A DNA stretch of 13,395 nucleotides from Setaria digitata (taxonomy: Eukaryota > Nematoda > Chromadorea > Rhabditida > Setariidae), in NCBI GenBank assembly GCA_003640385.1, contig RCAB01000904.1:1-13395 (forward strand), written 5' to 3'. The translations under genes were made by a program, and so were the position numbers. Of the stretch, positions 1 to 8,442 are shown piece after piece. The notes below the pieces were generated by a model that saw only the letters and a program-made list of their open reading frames with translations, made no database searches and was not told the DNA's origin. Within the stretch, counting starts at the first letter, position 1. Each line of letters starts with the position of its first letter.

Positions 1-97
1 TTTTTTTTTTCTTTCAAACATATCACTATTAAAATTTTGTCAATAAACAGCAACAACAAATTATAACATTTTTGACTTTAATAACTATTCGTCTTCA

Positions 98-391
98 CTA
101 AATGAAAAGAAATAGCAAAATTCTATAAAAAACTTCAGTAATACAAAAAAAAAAAACATAAAAATATAATTGAAACAATTTTAACAATTTATTAACGTAA
201 ATTCTAACCACACGTCGACGTAATTGAAAAAATTTGATAAATGTTGGATTACATTCAGTAAGAATTTGCTGCTTCAAATCAATTGGCAGATGAGGGAGTT
301 CAAAACGATGGCGTATATCAATAAAACTATCGCACCACGGTAAAATAATGATAAGCAATAGAAAGCGTTGCAAAACAGTGATAATTAGCAT
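98..391 (-). CDS. Weakly supported small ORF with a signal-like N-terminus
   Basis: I do not recognise this 97-residue ORF. It starts with an ATG and opens with a hydrophobic stretch (about residues 2-20) ending near Pro-Trp-Cys-Asp-Ser, which could be a signal peptide or an anchor. Residues 30-65 are mixed and plausible as protein, including FELPHLPIDLKQQIL, which loosely recalls an F-box-like LPxxLxxxIL pattern. That would not fit a secreted protein. The last 30 residues are Phe/Leu/Tyr-rich and look like translated AT-rich untranslated sequence, so either the ORF is spurious or a splice site earlier in the exon is missed. There is no strong acceptor directly upstream. The gene-free AT-rich context argues against it. 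Confidence 0.22.
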   Translation of the reverse strand: MLIITVLQRFLLLIIILPWCDSFIDIRHRFELPHLPIDLKQQILTECNPTFIKFFQLRRRVVRIYVNKLLKLFQLYFYVFFFCITEVFYRILLFLFI

Positions 392-433
392 CGTGGAAAA
401 TTAGTCAAGAATATTTTGAAACGAAAAAACTCA

Positions 434-647
434 TCAACCATACAAAGTTCCTCCTCCTGTCAAATGGAACTATTTCAACAATTAGTAACAAACTATATAT
501 TGCAATAATTTATTATTTGCATAAAAATCATTGAAATGATTCAACCATACAAAGTTTCTCCTCCTGTCAAATGGAACTATTTCAACAATTAGTAACAAAC
601 TATATATTGCAATAATTTATTATTTGCATAAAAATCATTGAAATGAT
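434..647. repeat. Tandem duplication, 2 x 107 bp
   Basis: Positions 434-540 and 541-647 are the same 107-bp sequence with one difference (AAAGTTCCTCC in copy 1, AAAGTTTCTCC in copy 2). Both end in TTGAAATGAT, and the next three bases (TCA) begin a third unit before the sequence diverges. There is no ORF in the unit. The near identity means the duplication is recent, or is an assembly effect. Confidence 0.96.
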
Positions 648-1468
648 TCATTTCATCTAATTCGATTCTTTAAAAAAAAAAAACACTATTAATTATTTTT
701 TGCCCGAAACAACTCTGAAAAGTACTGAGAGCTCCACAAATAAAGTCGCACAGAATTGTTCAGCGAGATGAAGATGCCACGAGGACGGGTAAAAAAAAAA
801 TTAAAAATTGTGAAAAGTAATGCTATTCGTTTAAAACTTAAATTCGAAATATCTAATTGATCCGTGTTGATACAAAATTTCTTTCCCTTACTTCTCTTCG
901 ACATCTTTTCATTTTCGCGGTAAATATCCATCATCCTTACCATTAATTGATATATTCATTAAATAAATGCATTATTTACTCCATATTCGGAAACAGTTTT
1001 CTGAGCATTTCGTAATCTTATTTCGATCAGAATATTGTTATAAATAACGAAAAAGGGCGAAAATTGCATGAAGAAAGAAAATGCCCTCTAAAAAAGAACA
1101 TGAAAGAAAATTCGTATTTGATTCGGATGGGCTTGATAATTGTGCAGAAACAACGTTTGTCACACAGGCATTTTCTTTAACTGATAAAGTATTGCATAGT
1201 GAGATGATGCATTTCTGCTCATGAAATAAAAGTCAAAGATTGCAATGTCATGGAAGAAAATCTCTAAGGCTCGAACATGATAACTAGTTGAACTAATGAA
1301 GAAATCAGTAATGAAACTGGAATCTACTGTACTAATTAAGGACTGGAAATGAACAAATTGTCGTTGGTATTGCGTGCAGTTCATGATGTGGTAAATCTAG
1401 CAGTTATTATTTTTACAGTAATTCTAAACATAGTGAACTTTTTCCTCTTAAATCTCATAATCACGCTG
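648..1468. other. Gene-poor AT-rich stretch downstream of the 236-residue gene
   Basis: Two minus-strand ORFs of 84 and 74 codons lie here but show no recognisable motif, signal peptide or domain, so I do not call them. The sequence just below 1469 should hold the 3' untranslated region of the minus-strand gene at 1469-2179. The closest poly(A)-like hexamer on that strand is AATAAT at 1406-1411, a weak variant. Confidence 0.5.
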
Positions 1469-2179
1469 TTAAATTAATTGTTGCAATCTTCGGTATTGTG
1501 ATTTTAGAGTAGTCAATATATCTTCTGCTTGTCTGCCTTGTAATTTCCATTCTTCAGTTGATGAACGTTTTTTTTCCAACAAACTGTATAACTCTAGGAG
1601 AGCGAGCTCTGTTTGAGCTTCACAAAATGGCCATCTTCGATGCTCAATGGATTGTTGCAGTAGCACTTCATATATTAATTGCCCAATGTGCAGTGCTTCT
1701 ATTATTTTCTCATAATACAACAAATCTTGTGGATCAGATGACGGTTCCTGTTGACTTGACTGCTCATCATTTATAGTTTTCACCACTTTTTTATACCGTA
1801 GTTCTTGTGGTTGCAGCATCGCACCATATAGTTGATCTTGTGCTCGGTATGATAGCTGTTGTAAAGAGTGGTAGAGTGCTTTGTCTCTTGGCGTCAGTGC
1901 TTCAAATAAAAGAAATTCATCAGGAAGAAGTAACTGAAGTATAAGGCCTGGATAATTTTGCTGCTGCAGTTGTATATGTATGTATAGTAATTGCTGCAAT
2001 GAAACTGGTAGTGTCTGCAATTGTTGGTAAATTAATTGCTGACTTGGCGTCAATGCTTCAAGTGCCACTAATTCGTTTGGAAAATGTAACTGAACCAGAT
2101 GGTGTATCAGTTCCTCCTCTGGTTGCTGTTTCTGCAAAAAGTTTTCAGCTTTATAGAACTCATTTGAAGAGCAGCTCAT
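1469..2179 (-). CDS. Intronless Gln/Leu-rich protein with EALTP-type internal repeats
   Basis: 236 residues in one exon. I do not recognise a named family. The ATG is supported by an in-frame TGA eight codons upstream, with no acceptor between them. There is no signal peptide or membrane segment, so an intracellular protein is likely. About 15% of residues are Gln and 19% Leu, and the sequence looks helical. Residues 34-70 and 86-122 are an internal repeat with an offset of 52: 14 of 37 positions are identical, including P-x-E, EALTP (41-45 and 93-97), Y at +10 from the first E, and a later Q-x-x-L-Y. A shorter, diverged third unit starts at 161 (EALHIGQLIYEVL). Residues 134-150 form a Ser/Gln/Pro-rich linker, and the C-terminal 45 residues are charged and possibly coiled coil. 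The LTP-x5-Y-x2-L pattern is loosely like helical nematode repeat proteins, but I would not assign one. Its base composition is visibly less AT-rich than the flanks, which supports coding. Confidence 0.7.
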   Translation of the reverse strand: MSCSSNEFYKAENFLQKQQPEEELIHHLVQLHFPNELVALEALTPSQQLIYQQLQTLPVSLQQLLYIHIQLQQQNYPGLILQLLLPDEFLLFEALTPRDKALYHSLQQLSYRAQDQLYGAMLQPQELRYKKVVKTINDEQSSQQEPSSDPQDLLYYEKIIEALHIGQLIYEVLLQQSIEHRRWPFCEAQTELALLELYSLLEKKRSSTEEWKLQGRQAEDILTTLKSQYRRLQQLI

Positions 2180-2539
2180 GAGTACAAGTTGGGTTTGTTT
2201 TCAAAACAGGGAAATTTTTGTTTCCTTTTATGGGAATTGCAAAAGTACATACTTGCCATATTGAATATGATTATTGAAAGAATTTTTTTTTTGCCATCCT
2301 GTTTGCATTTATTTAATGGCTTACCAAATAGATCGCTTCAATCTTTGAAATGAAAACACCTATTGCCACGGCAAAAATGATGAGGCGCAATCGAGAAGGC
2401 ATACAAGATAAGTTCATATACTTGAAGATAAGTTCCTTTAAACAGAATTTGTATAGGTACGGAGAACAGTTTAGTTTTCGAATATCTAAAATTTTAAATA
2501 CGTGAATAAACTGGAATTAAATTTCATTAAATGAAAGCA

Positions 2540-2765
2540 TATTGTAGAGAAGAGCTGCAATGCTTTCTTTGCCAAAAATTGAGAATATTGATAAGAAAAA
2601 TAGCTGTGACTTATTTTATATTCTTTCACAGTACAATGTGAAAGAATATAAAATGAGTCCAACCGTGTCTAGATGACATTGTAATCAGGCCTATTGGAAA
2701 ATGCAACTACCACCACTGTCGAGTGCCTCTATTTAAATAAGTAAGTAATTAATGAAAGTTTATAG
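2540..2765 (+). repeat. Diverged direct repeat, copy 1 (partner about 12440-12720)
   Basis: This block shares several islands in the same order and orientation with 12440-12720: TACAATGTGAA (2632-2642 and 12503-12513), GCAACTACCACCA (2703-2715 and 12645-12657) and AAGTAAGTAA (2739-2748 and 12698-12707). A further match, ATCAGGCCTATTGGAAAAT against ATCATAGGACTATCGAAAAT, lies between the first two. The right copy carries about 60-70 extra bases before GCAACTACC. No ORF is involved, so this is probably an old dispersed or segmental repeat. Confidence 0.55.
2608..2659. repeat. Near-perfect 23-bp hairpin with 6-nt loop
   Basis: Left arm 2608-2630 and right arm 2637-2659 are reverse complements at 22 of 23 positions. 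The 18 bp next to the loop (ATTTTATATTCTTTCACA) are perfect, then there is one T/G pair, then four more pairs. The loop is GTACAA. As RNA it would be a continuous 23-bp stem, because the one mismatch is a U-G wobble in plus-strand RNA. The stem is too short for a typical microRNA precursor. The related block at about 12500 has the right-arm start but no hairpin. Confidence 0.95.
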
Positions 2766-3250
2766 ATCATTTAATTATGATTTGCACAATTTTGCGACAG
2801 CCGTAGATGAAATTAATGTATGATACTGCTGATTTCCAGGCATTAAAATTCTGATCAAAATTGAGATGAATTATTCATGTTGAAACTGATATGAAATCAA
2901 TGATTTATTTCATGTAAGTTTCTTTTAACGAATTAATCATTTCTGTCATTGACTAATAAGCAACAAAATTAGAAACGATAAAAGAAGATTCTTGTCCATT
3001 TTGAATCTTTTTAGCCATGATTTTTCAATTTAATCCAAATTTGACAAATATTTTCACGGTGCATTCTTTAATCTTCCAAACTCTTCGTTTGCTCTGCTCA
3101 CAATCAACTTCTCTCTCATCACATTTCTTTCATTAGCATGAAAAAGAAACGATAATCAGAAATATCAATCGAAATGAATAATCATTGCTCCTGTTTATGC
3201 AAGAAGATTTGGCACGCTCATTGATTTCAAATTCCAAAATCAGTGATGAA
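2766..3250. other. AT-rich stretch with no recognisable gene
   Basis: No ORF of note on either strand. By extrapolation it should pair with about 12880-13300 if the palindrome continues, but I could not find convincing anchors here. Short inverted repeats such as ATGAAAT...ATTTCAT near 2890-2915 are what this base composition would give by chance. Confidence 0.4.
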
Positions 3251-4918
3251 TAGAGTTTCCCCAAAGGCCTGTATCTGTTTGAAACTTGATATCAATATCA
3301 TCACAGATTTGTTGGAATGATATGAATGATAATTGAATGATCTTTAGACTTCAAACTTTTTTACTTGTAAATCAATGTAAATAAAATAACGAAAGAATTA
3401 ATACTTCAGGTAATCTTATATAATTTCGTTTTTGACAGTTCTGATACACTGGTTGCGTATATGATACATAATTGCTATTTAAAATGATTTCAGCTGTCCA
3501 TTGTTAAATTTTAGCGATTTAATCGATTATGTGTATTTCTTTGCAATACGGAAAAGTCTTTAAAAATCTGAACGATTAATCAGTAACTAAGAATGAAATG
3601 CAAGCAATTCTTTTTCCTTTCAGCTAATGAAGAATATTTAAGAATTAAAGTATAGTTAATATTAGTGGCCCAGACTTTTTGCTCACTAAGGAAGAGATAA
3701 AATTACATCAAAACTTTTTGCAGTTCCTCCCTGTAATTAAATTAGACATGATAGATCTATGGAAATTTTTAATGAATTAAATTTGAAATTCGGAAATTTG
3801 GCACAGTTTGAAAAGATTAAAGAAATATACACGATAAACAATCACCGTATTCTTTTTTTTTTTTTTTTTCTGCGAAAAACAGCCTAAATTAATAGTTCGG
3901 AACTTGCTTATTTTAGCCAAATGATCAGTTAAAATTGTTCGAGGTCTTGAAATTTTGAAATTTCTTTTCTGATCTTAATCACTTTTTAGTAGTTTTTTTA
4001 TTTCCTGAAGTTTAAGTTTCTGCATTATAATTTCTCTCAAATTTTGCTCTCTTAAGGAAAGCTGCACGAGAATTAAGTTGTATGATAATTCATTTCCTCA
4101 TTCTATCATTACTTTATTCATTTCTTTTATCATTTCATTAGCTATAAAGGAGGAAATACAAAGGTATCATATTTATTTCGATGACGCTAAAAGATGCGTA
4201 TTAATTTTAAATATCTTATTGTAATTATCATTACACACACTGAATGATTAGATTAGATTGTCGTTCTGATAACTTTCCCTGGCTAAGAAAATAAGTTATT
4301 TTAATGATTGCAGGGAATAAATTTTCAATTAATTGTTATTATTATTGTTATTTTTTGTTTTATTCCTAGAAGAAAAGGTTTATCTCAAATGCATAAATAC
4401 TTCTTTTTATTGATACTGTGATAGAAGAAATGAATTTATGAGTTCCTCCTAGCTGAAAAATTTTTCTCCTGTTAAGTTGTAATTTCAAATGCGCATTTGA
4501 ACAAGTTTGATTATCAGATTAGCTTCAATCGAATTTTAATGAGTATCTGATTGATTACCTTCTGTAATTTTGACATGACTTTGTTTATTCAATTTGACTG
4601 ATGGAAGTTGCCATTTAATAAAAACTCTATATTCCTGGTGAGAAAATACTAAAAATCTTGTAAAATTTGGTGCCAACAAATTTGGTTCCTCATATCATTT
4701 CTAGAGTCCTTCAGACCAAATTTAAAAGAATATCTGGATGGAAGTTGAATTATCCAAACCTTTTAATCTTTTACTTTTTTTTTTTTTTTTTGCTTCTTCA
4801 ACTGCGTCAACCGTTTCTGCATATATTTTTATAAATGTTTTTTTTTTGTCATGATAAAGAGGCGAAAAATGACAATTTCTCTAGAAAGCACAATAATACA
4901 TAGCGTTAACGCACATTA

Positions 4919-5012
4919 CTGAACGTCCCGAGGCCAGCCGACCGCACGACTACAAAGTGCTACAACATGTCCGCCATTTGGGCACTTCTGCGACACCAGA
5001 AACGGAACGTCT
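4919..5012. promoter_or_regulatory. GC-rich, CpG-dense island; possible promoter
   Basis: Over 4921-5010, 52 of 90 bases are G or C and there are nine CpGs, in a region that is otherwise strongly AT-rich. No frame gives more than a short peptide: the plus-strand ATG at 4968 reads 15 codons and the minus-strand ATGGCGGAC reads five. CCGCCATTTG and ACTACAAA recall motifs of animal housekeeping promoters (YY1-like and ZNF143-like), but whether these apply in nematodes is unknown to me. It lies about 240 bp beyond the stop of the minus-strand gene at 5252-5599. Confidence 0.4.
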
Positions 5013-5216
5013 GATTTGCAACATTTTCAATTGATTCAATAGTCGAACGTTGTAGAAAAAAAAACTACGATAACCGTTGGCGGAAGAAATACAATTTCGC
5101 AACCAATGAAAAATATACATAGCGCATCAATTTGATTGCTTTCAGGCATTTACGTAATTTGTTCTTTCATTCCTTAATATGTTTTTCATTCTCTTAGCTA
5201 TTTTCCCCGAAAAAAT

Positions 5217-5222
5217 TCTATT
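5217..5222 (-). terminator. Probable poly(A) signal variant AATAGA
   Basis: AATAGA on the minus strand begins 30 nt after the stop codon of the gene at 5252-5599. It is a one-base variant of AATAAA. No canonical AATAAA is closer, so this is a weak call. Confidence 0.35.
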
Positions 5223-5251
5223 AAAGCAATCTGGAAATTCTTCTTTTCTTC

Positions 5252-5599
5252 TTAAAAATGATAAACTAATTGTGCAACAAAACAAATTCCTTGCAAACAA
5301 GCAACAGGTTTTTGATTGGACAGAAGAAATTGTTGCGATTCGTTATAGGCAACCACTAGGTCCATCCTGCCACTGTTACAAATTAACAGTGTTGGAAGCA
5401 GCAATTTTTTAGTGCTGCTTGCAGTACAACATGCACCGTTGAAACAAGCGACGGAATTAGTTGCGTAAGGATTAAACTGCTGTGATTCGACGCAATCCAG
5501 AGTGATGATGATGTGTCCGTGGGATGGGCACTTCAAATAAGCCAAGCAATATTTGGCCAGAATGGCTACTGCTAACGGACAAAAGACGAAATACATCAT
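5252..5599 (-). CDS. Secreted two-module CC-type cysteine protein, cysteine-depleted
   Basis: 115 residues in one exon. Residues 1-22 are a plausible signal peptide. Two copies of a short cysteine module follow: C24-x11-C36-x5-F42-x9-C52-x4-C57-C58, then C74-x10-Y85-x5-F91-x9-C101-x4-C106-F107. The spacing matches the module of the plus-strand gene at 8443-9136, where the pattern is C-x10-C-x5-C-x8-12-C-x4-CC. Here the third cysteine is Phe in both modules, within a shared ESQQF, so the change came before the internal duplication. In module 2 the second cysteine is Tyr and the last is Phe. Eight cysteines remain after the signal peptide. Function is unknown; secretion is inferred. ATG choice: two adjacent ATGs lie 32 nt after a TTTTGCAG acceptor. 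The right arm of the palindrome holds a broken counterpart at about 10395-10780. It could itself be decaying, but the frame is fully open. Confidence 0.62.
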   Translation of the reverse strand: MMYFVFCPLAVAILAKYCLAYLKCPSHGHIIITLDCVESQQFNPYATNSVACFNGACCTASSTKKLLLPTLLICNSGRMDLVVAYNESQQFLLSNQKPVACLQGICFVAQLVYHF

Positions 5600-5631
5600 T
5601 TCTGACTGATATTTCTAAATCTCACAAACTT

Positions 5632-5640
5632 CTGCAAAAC
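5632..5640 (-). promoter_or_regulatory. Splice acceptor (trans- or cis-) before the minus-strand CC gene
   Basis: The minus strand reads GTTTTGCAG, with the AG at 5632-5633, 32 nt before the ATG. The matching site in the other arm is CTTTTTCAG with AG at 10395-10396, so an acceptor is kept in both arms. In nematodes such a site so near a first ATG commonly takes a spliced leader; whether it does here cannot be seen. Confidence 0.5.
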
Positions 5641-5939
5641 TAATCAAACCATTATTAATTCAGTCATTGAAGCAATCAGGCAGCTAGTTATAAAATCATC
5701 AGTCAGTTTACGCAAACTTTGTAGCCAATTACGTGCAAGTTACTTTTGCTAGTAAAACTAACAAGAACGTGAAGAAAGCGATCATTTTAATCTTTCTTAA
5801 AATAATACCACAGGAAATAAGTTTGAAGATGGATGAATGAATAGACTTTGATGGAATTGAAATGGATTAATTTTTCGCGACGGAATATTTAACTAACACT
5901 TCAAATTGCTCTTAAATCGATAGCATTAAGTTAACATAT

Positions 5940-6440
5940 TCAAAAAGAAGCATGAAATGTTTGTAATTAAATTTTAGAAGACGTCGGTCGCCTAAAGTTG
6001 GCAATAAAAAATTTTGCACGAACAGATTGCCAAAATATAAAGCGAATCAGAAAAACAAACAAAAGCTTCAATGAGAAAAGAGTGCATCAAATTTGATTGC
6101 ACAGATGCAGCAATACATTTTGGTTTGTGCGTGAATTTTAATAATATTTGTATATTATTAAGCGCTCAACCATTCATTACCAACGCTGCAATTAATTTTT
6201 TCCGTTTTATCAGTTTGTCAATTCGGTCGGTCGCCTGATAAAATTAAATTTTACCATCAGACCATTAAATAGAGTAATTGCGATGTATTACAACATTATT
6301 ATTCTATCATTTTATCTTAAATGCATTAATATTTTTCAGAAAACTGAATGAAAAACGATGGATGACAAAATGAAAAATATCTCGGTTGAAATTTTATTCA
6401 AATTAAATCTAAGGTTTAGACATTGGTTTAGAAATATTGC
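5940..6440. other. Well-preserved noncoding block, left copy
   Basis: No ORF, yet among the best matching parts of the palindrome (partner about 9560-9965, inverted). It includes a 24-bp match with 22 identities (6081-6104), a 14-bp identity ending AAGCGC (6152-6165), TGCAATTAATTTT (6187-6199) and TTAATATTTT next to GTGAAAAACGAT-like sequence (6326-6358). In the ancestral arm it lay between the two CC-module genes, so it may hold control elements. The 11-mer GTCGGTCGCCT occurs twice in it (5983-5993 and 6226-6236). Confidence 0.6.
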
Positions 6441-7099
6441 AATTGTTAGCTGATACTCTCAAATCTATTATTCTCTCTCTCAAGTTCTGATCAGTGAGAA
6501 AAAATTCTTTTATTTCATTTTATTTGTCAAATTTTAATTTTGGGATAGAAATTTATTATAATTTAGTGGTTAGTTATAAATTTTAGCTTATTTCTTTGTA
6601 GTGTTTTCAATGTATTAAAACGATATGAAGAATGCTTTTTTTTTGAGATCAATATCTTTTAAAATTTGTTCCGCTTAATCAAAACAATATTTTATCATAG
6701 CAAGCAAATTTTATGTGTTGATAATCTAGTAGGTTCAACACCTATAATATATTTATCATCAGATCACCAGCTCGCACATACATAAACGCATATGCTACTA
6801 CATGGCTTTCAATCCATTATCAGTCCAAAAAAGTCTCCTTTTCTTCTCAACAGATCACTCAGGTACGATTGTTTACACGTATTGATCATATTGAAAGGAA
6901 TATGCCGAAAAACATAAACATAATTCATATTTCTCAAATTGTTTCTACTTCAGCTGCGCAAATAATATTATGCTTTGCATAATTCGATAAAATCAAATAC
7001 TATGTTTTGTGTACAAAATTGAATTTTAAATTTTCGTTCAATGCTTGTCGTGCTTTGGCATTCTTTCATAAAAAATTTCATCATTTAATAGCCAATTTT

Positions 7100-7833
7100 T
7101 TTTGACAGAATTTTTTTTCACTGCTAGTTTTTCTCTCATACTTGCAATTTAATTATTTGATAATGCAACAAGTGATTGTATTCATCGATGTTGCCAAATT
7201 TTTCTCTAACCGCGAGCAGTAATTTTGTGTAAAAATTTAAAACAATCTTTTTTCTATCACCAAGAAATATTAAAATTAATATAAACTTATAACCTTTGAT
7301 GCAAATCAGAATATGATTGAATGATATAATTAACCTTTTTATAATAACAAAATATATATAATCCCTTCTTTCTGCTCTTTCTTATTTCTATTTCCAATTG
7401 CATCCTTCCAACCACTGCCAAATTTCTTATCATCAAAATAAACAATTTTAGCAAATCATTTGTTGGGTTGATTTTCTCACTTTCATTCTTATCTCTTTAA
7501 CAAATGTTGTTTTAGCATATTGCCCACTTCTCATGATTATCAGTCAACTTCAATTCTTTTTGTAATTTTCATTTTTCTGGGATGATAATTTTAAATGGTT
7601 TTAAGATTCCATGAATGAGTAGAAAAATTATATCAGCTTATTCCCTCAAATGCTTAAATGCTTTTAGTTCATATGTGCAAATTCACTGATAAAATTCTTT
7701 ACTTTTTGCCATTTAGTTTTTATGATATTCCTAAATTTGGCTCATTTTGCAGTTTACAGTTCGCATATAAAATGCCTCTTTAATCGTTTATTGATTGGAA
7801 TAGTTGAAAAGCTTTATTTTTTTCAGTGAACCT
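7100..7833 (-). pseudogene. Relic of the inner CC-module gene (left arm)
   Basis: By position in the palindrome this is the counterpart of the intact gene at 8443-9136. The acceptor is kept: the minus strand reads TTTTCATAATTTTTCAGGT (AG at 7832-7833) against TTTTCTAATTTACAGGT in the intact copy. AGCTTTTCAACTATTCC then aligns with AGCTATCATTTCACTATTC of the signal-peptide region, and AATGAGCCAAATTTAGGA with TGTGAGCCATATAGGA of module 1. The start codon is gone. A net loss of about 32 bases between the acceptor and the TGAGCCA anchor breaks the frame, and the cysteine codons are not kept. The intron anchor TGGAAGGAT (7402-7410) and a weaker exon-2 match near 7140-7250 extend the relic. No open frame survives. 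Exon 2 is the least certain part. Confidence 0.6.
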
Positions 7834-7900
7834 GAAAAATTATGAAAACAATTTGAAGCAACAACTATTACAGAATTGTAATTTGCAAAAAGCAAATTTC

Positions 7901-8360
7901 ATTTAACTAGTAACTAATTCATTTACTAAAGATTTAAAAAATTTGCGAATCTTGCGAAGTTCGCTTTGTTCACATGTTTCGAAAAATTCAGAAGCCAAAT
8001 ATTATAAAAAAATTTTGACAAAAACTAATTAATTATAATCATAAAAATAAACCGTAACATCGAATTGATGTAGAAGAATTCAAAAGAAGAAAGTGGGGCC
8101 GATAAGAATTAATGTAATACAACATATTCAATTTCATTCATACAATGAATATTTGCTGAGCAAATAGTATTCATCATTTGCTGTTTAAATTGAACTGATC
8201 TGATAATTGCTGTTTGAAAAANTATATAGATATTATATATATATATATATATAATATCTTGAAATATATATATATATATCTTATATATATATATAATATA
8301 TATATATATATATCTTGAAAAAATAAGAAAGAATAAATATTCAAAAATAAATATTATATT
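7901..8360. other. Central spacer of the palindrome
   Basis: The stretch between the arms, about 460 bp, with its centre near 8130. It holds an AT-rich single-copy part and then the (AT)n tract at 8223-8312. No gene: the minus-strand ORF across it is translated microsatellite. Arm edges are judged by where I lose alignment (about 7900 and 8360), so the true spacer may be shorter. Confidence 0.5.
8222..8312. repeat. (AT)n microsatellite with an ambiguous base
   Basis: An N at 8222 is followed by about 90 bases of AT dinucleotides, broken by ATCTTGAAA, ATCTTA and ATAATA interruptions. TATATATCTTGAAA occurs more than once. Such a tract is self-complementary and prone to slippage, and the N suggests that assembly was uncertain here. 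Confidence 0.95.
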
Positions 8361-8423
8361 CAAGATATATATCACTGCTTGCACCGTTTTATCATACAAT
8401 TGCAGTTATTTTCCCTAGCTCTT

Positions 8424-8436
8424 TTCTAATTTACAG
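8424..8436 (+). promoter_or_regulatory. Splice acceptor just upstream of the plus-strand CC gene
   Basis: TTTCTAATTTACAG ends at 8436, six bases before the ATG at 8443. So short a leader is typical of nematode spliced-leader addition. The same site is recognisable in the relic of the left arm (AG at 7832-7833), where the ATG has been lost. It could instead be a cis-acceptor for a noncoding first exon. Confidence 0.6.
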
Positions 8437-8442
8437 GTAAAT

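Larger units (their letters stand above)
3250..7900. repeat. Left arm of a large diverged palindrome
   Basis: Read on the minus strand this arm aligns in order with 8360-12880 on the plus strand. Anchors (left/right): TCCCCAAAG 3258-3266/12809-12817; TTCTTTGC 3537-3544/12628-12635; ACAGCCTAA 3879-3887/12329-12337; CACGAG 4065/12258; TTATTCAT 4114-4121/12201-12208; TGTCAT 4847-4852/11355-11360; acceptor AG 5632-5633/10395-10396; 24 bp with 22 identities 6081-6104/9822-9845; AGCGC 6161-6165/9773-9777; ATCCTTCCA 7402-7410/8899-8907; TGGCTCA 7738-7744/8556-8562; acceptor AG 7832-7833/8435-8436. Between anchors the match is patchy with many indels. The left arm keeps the outer CC-module gene and a relic of the inner one. 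Edges are approximate. Confidence 0.8.

Noticed and set aside
689..943. Minus-strand ORF of 84 codons (MVRMMDIYRENEK...)
   Set aside because: No domain, no signal peptide, crosses a poly-T run (Phe-Phe-Phe). The ATG is followed directly by GTAAGG, so even the start is ambiguous. Part could be an exon, but nothing supports it.
1160..1384. Minus-strand ORF of 74 codons downstream of the 236-residue gene
   Set aside because: No recognisable motif; length and composition are what AT-rich DNA gives by chance.
1558..2181. Plus-strand ORFs opposite the 236-residue gene
   Set aside because: Shadow frames of the Gln/Leu-rich coding strand, with no independent evidence.
2404..2436. Direct repeat AAGATAAGTTC (2405-2415 and 2425-2435)
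   Set aside because: An 11-bp pair at a 20-bp offset with nothing around it; too small to interpret in this composition.
2350..2505. Plus-strand ORF of 51 codons starting MKTPIATAKMMRRN
   Set aside because: Short, basic and without a motif, splice evidence or neighbours on that strand; too weak to call.
5179..5412. Plus-strand ORF of 77 codons
   Set aside because: Antisense to the minus-strand CC-module gene, whose cysteine pattern and signal peptide explain the sequence better.
6713..6745. tRNA-like B box (GGTTCAACACC at 6732-6742)
   Set aside because: No A box or acceptor stem at the right distance upstream; the match is part of a 7-bp inverted repeat GTGTTGA...TCAACAC.
8109..8399. Minus-strand ORF rich in Ile and Tyr
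   Set aside because: It is a translation of the (AT)n tract and includes the ambiguous base.
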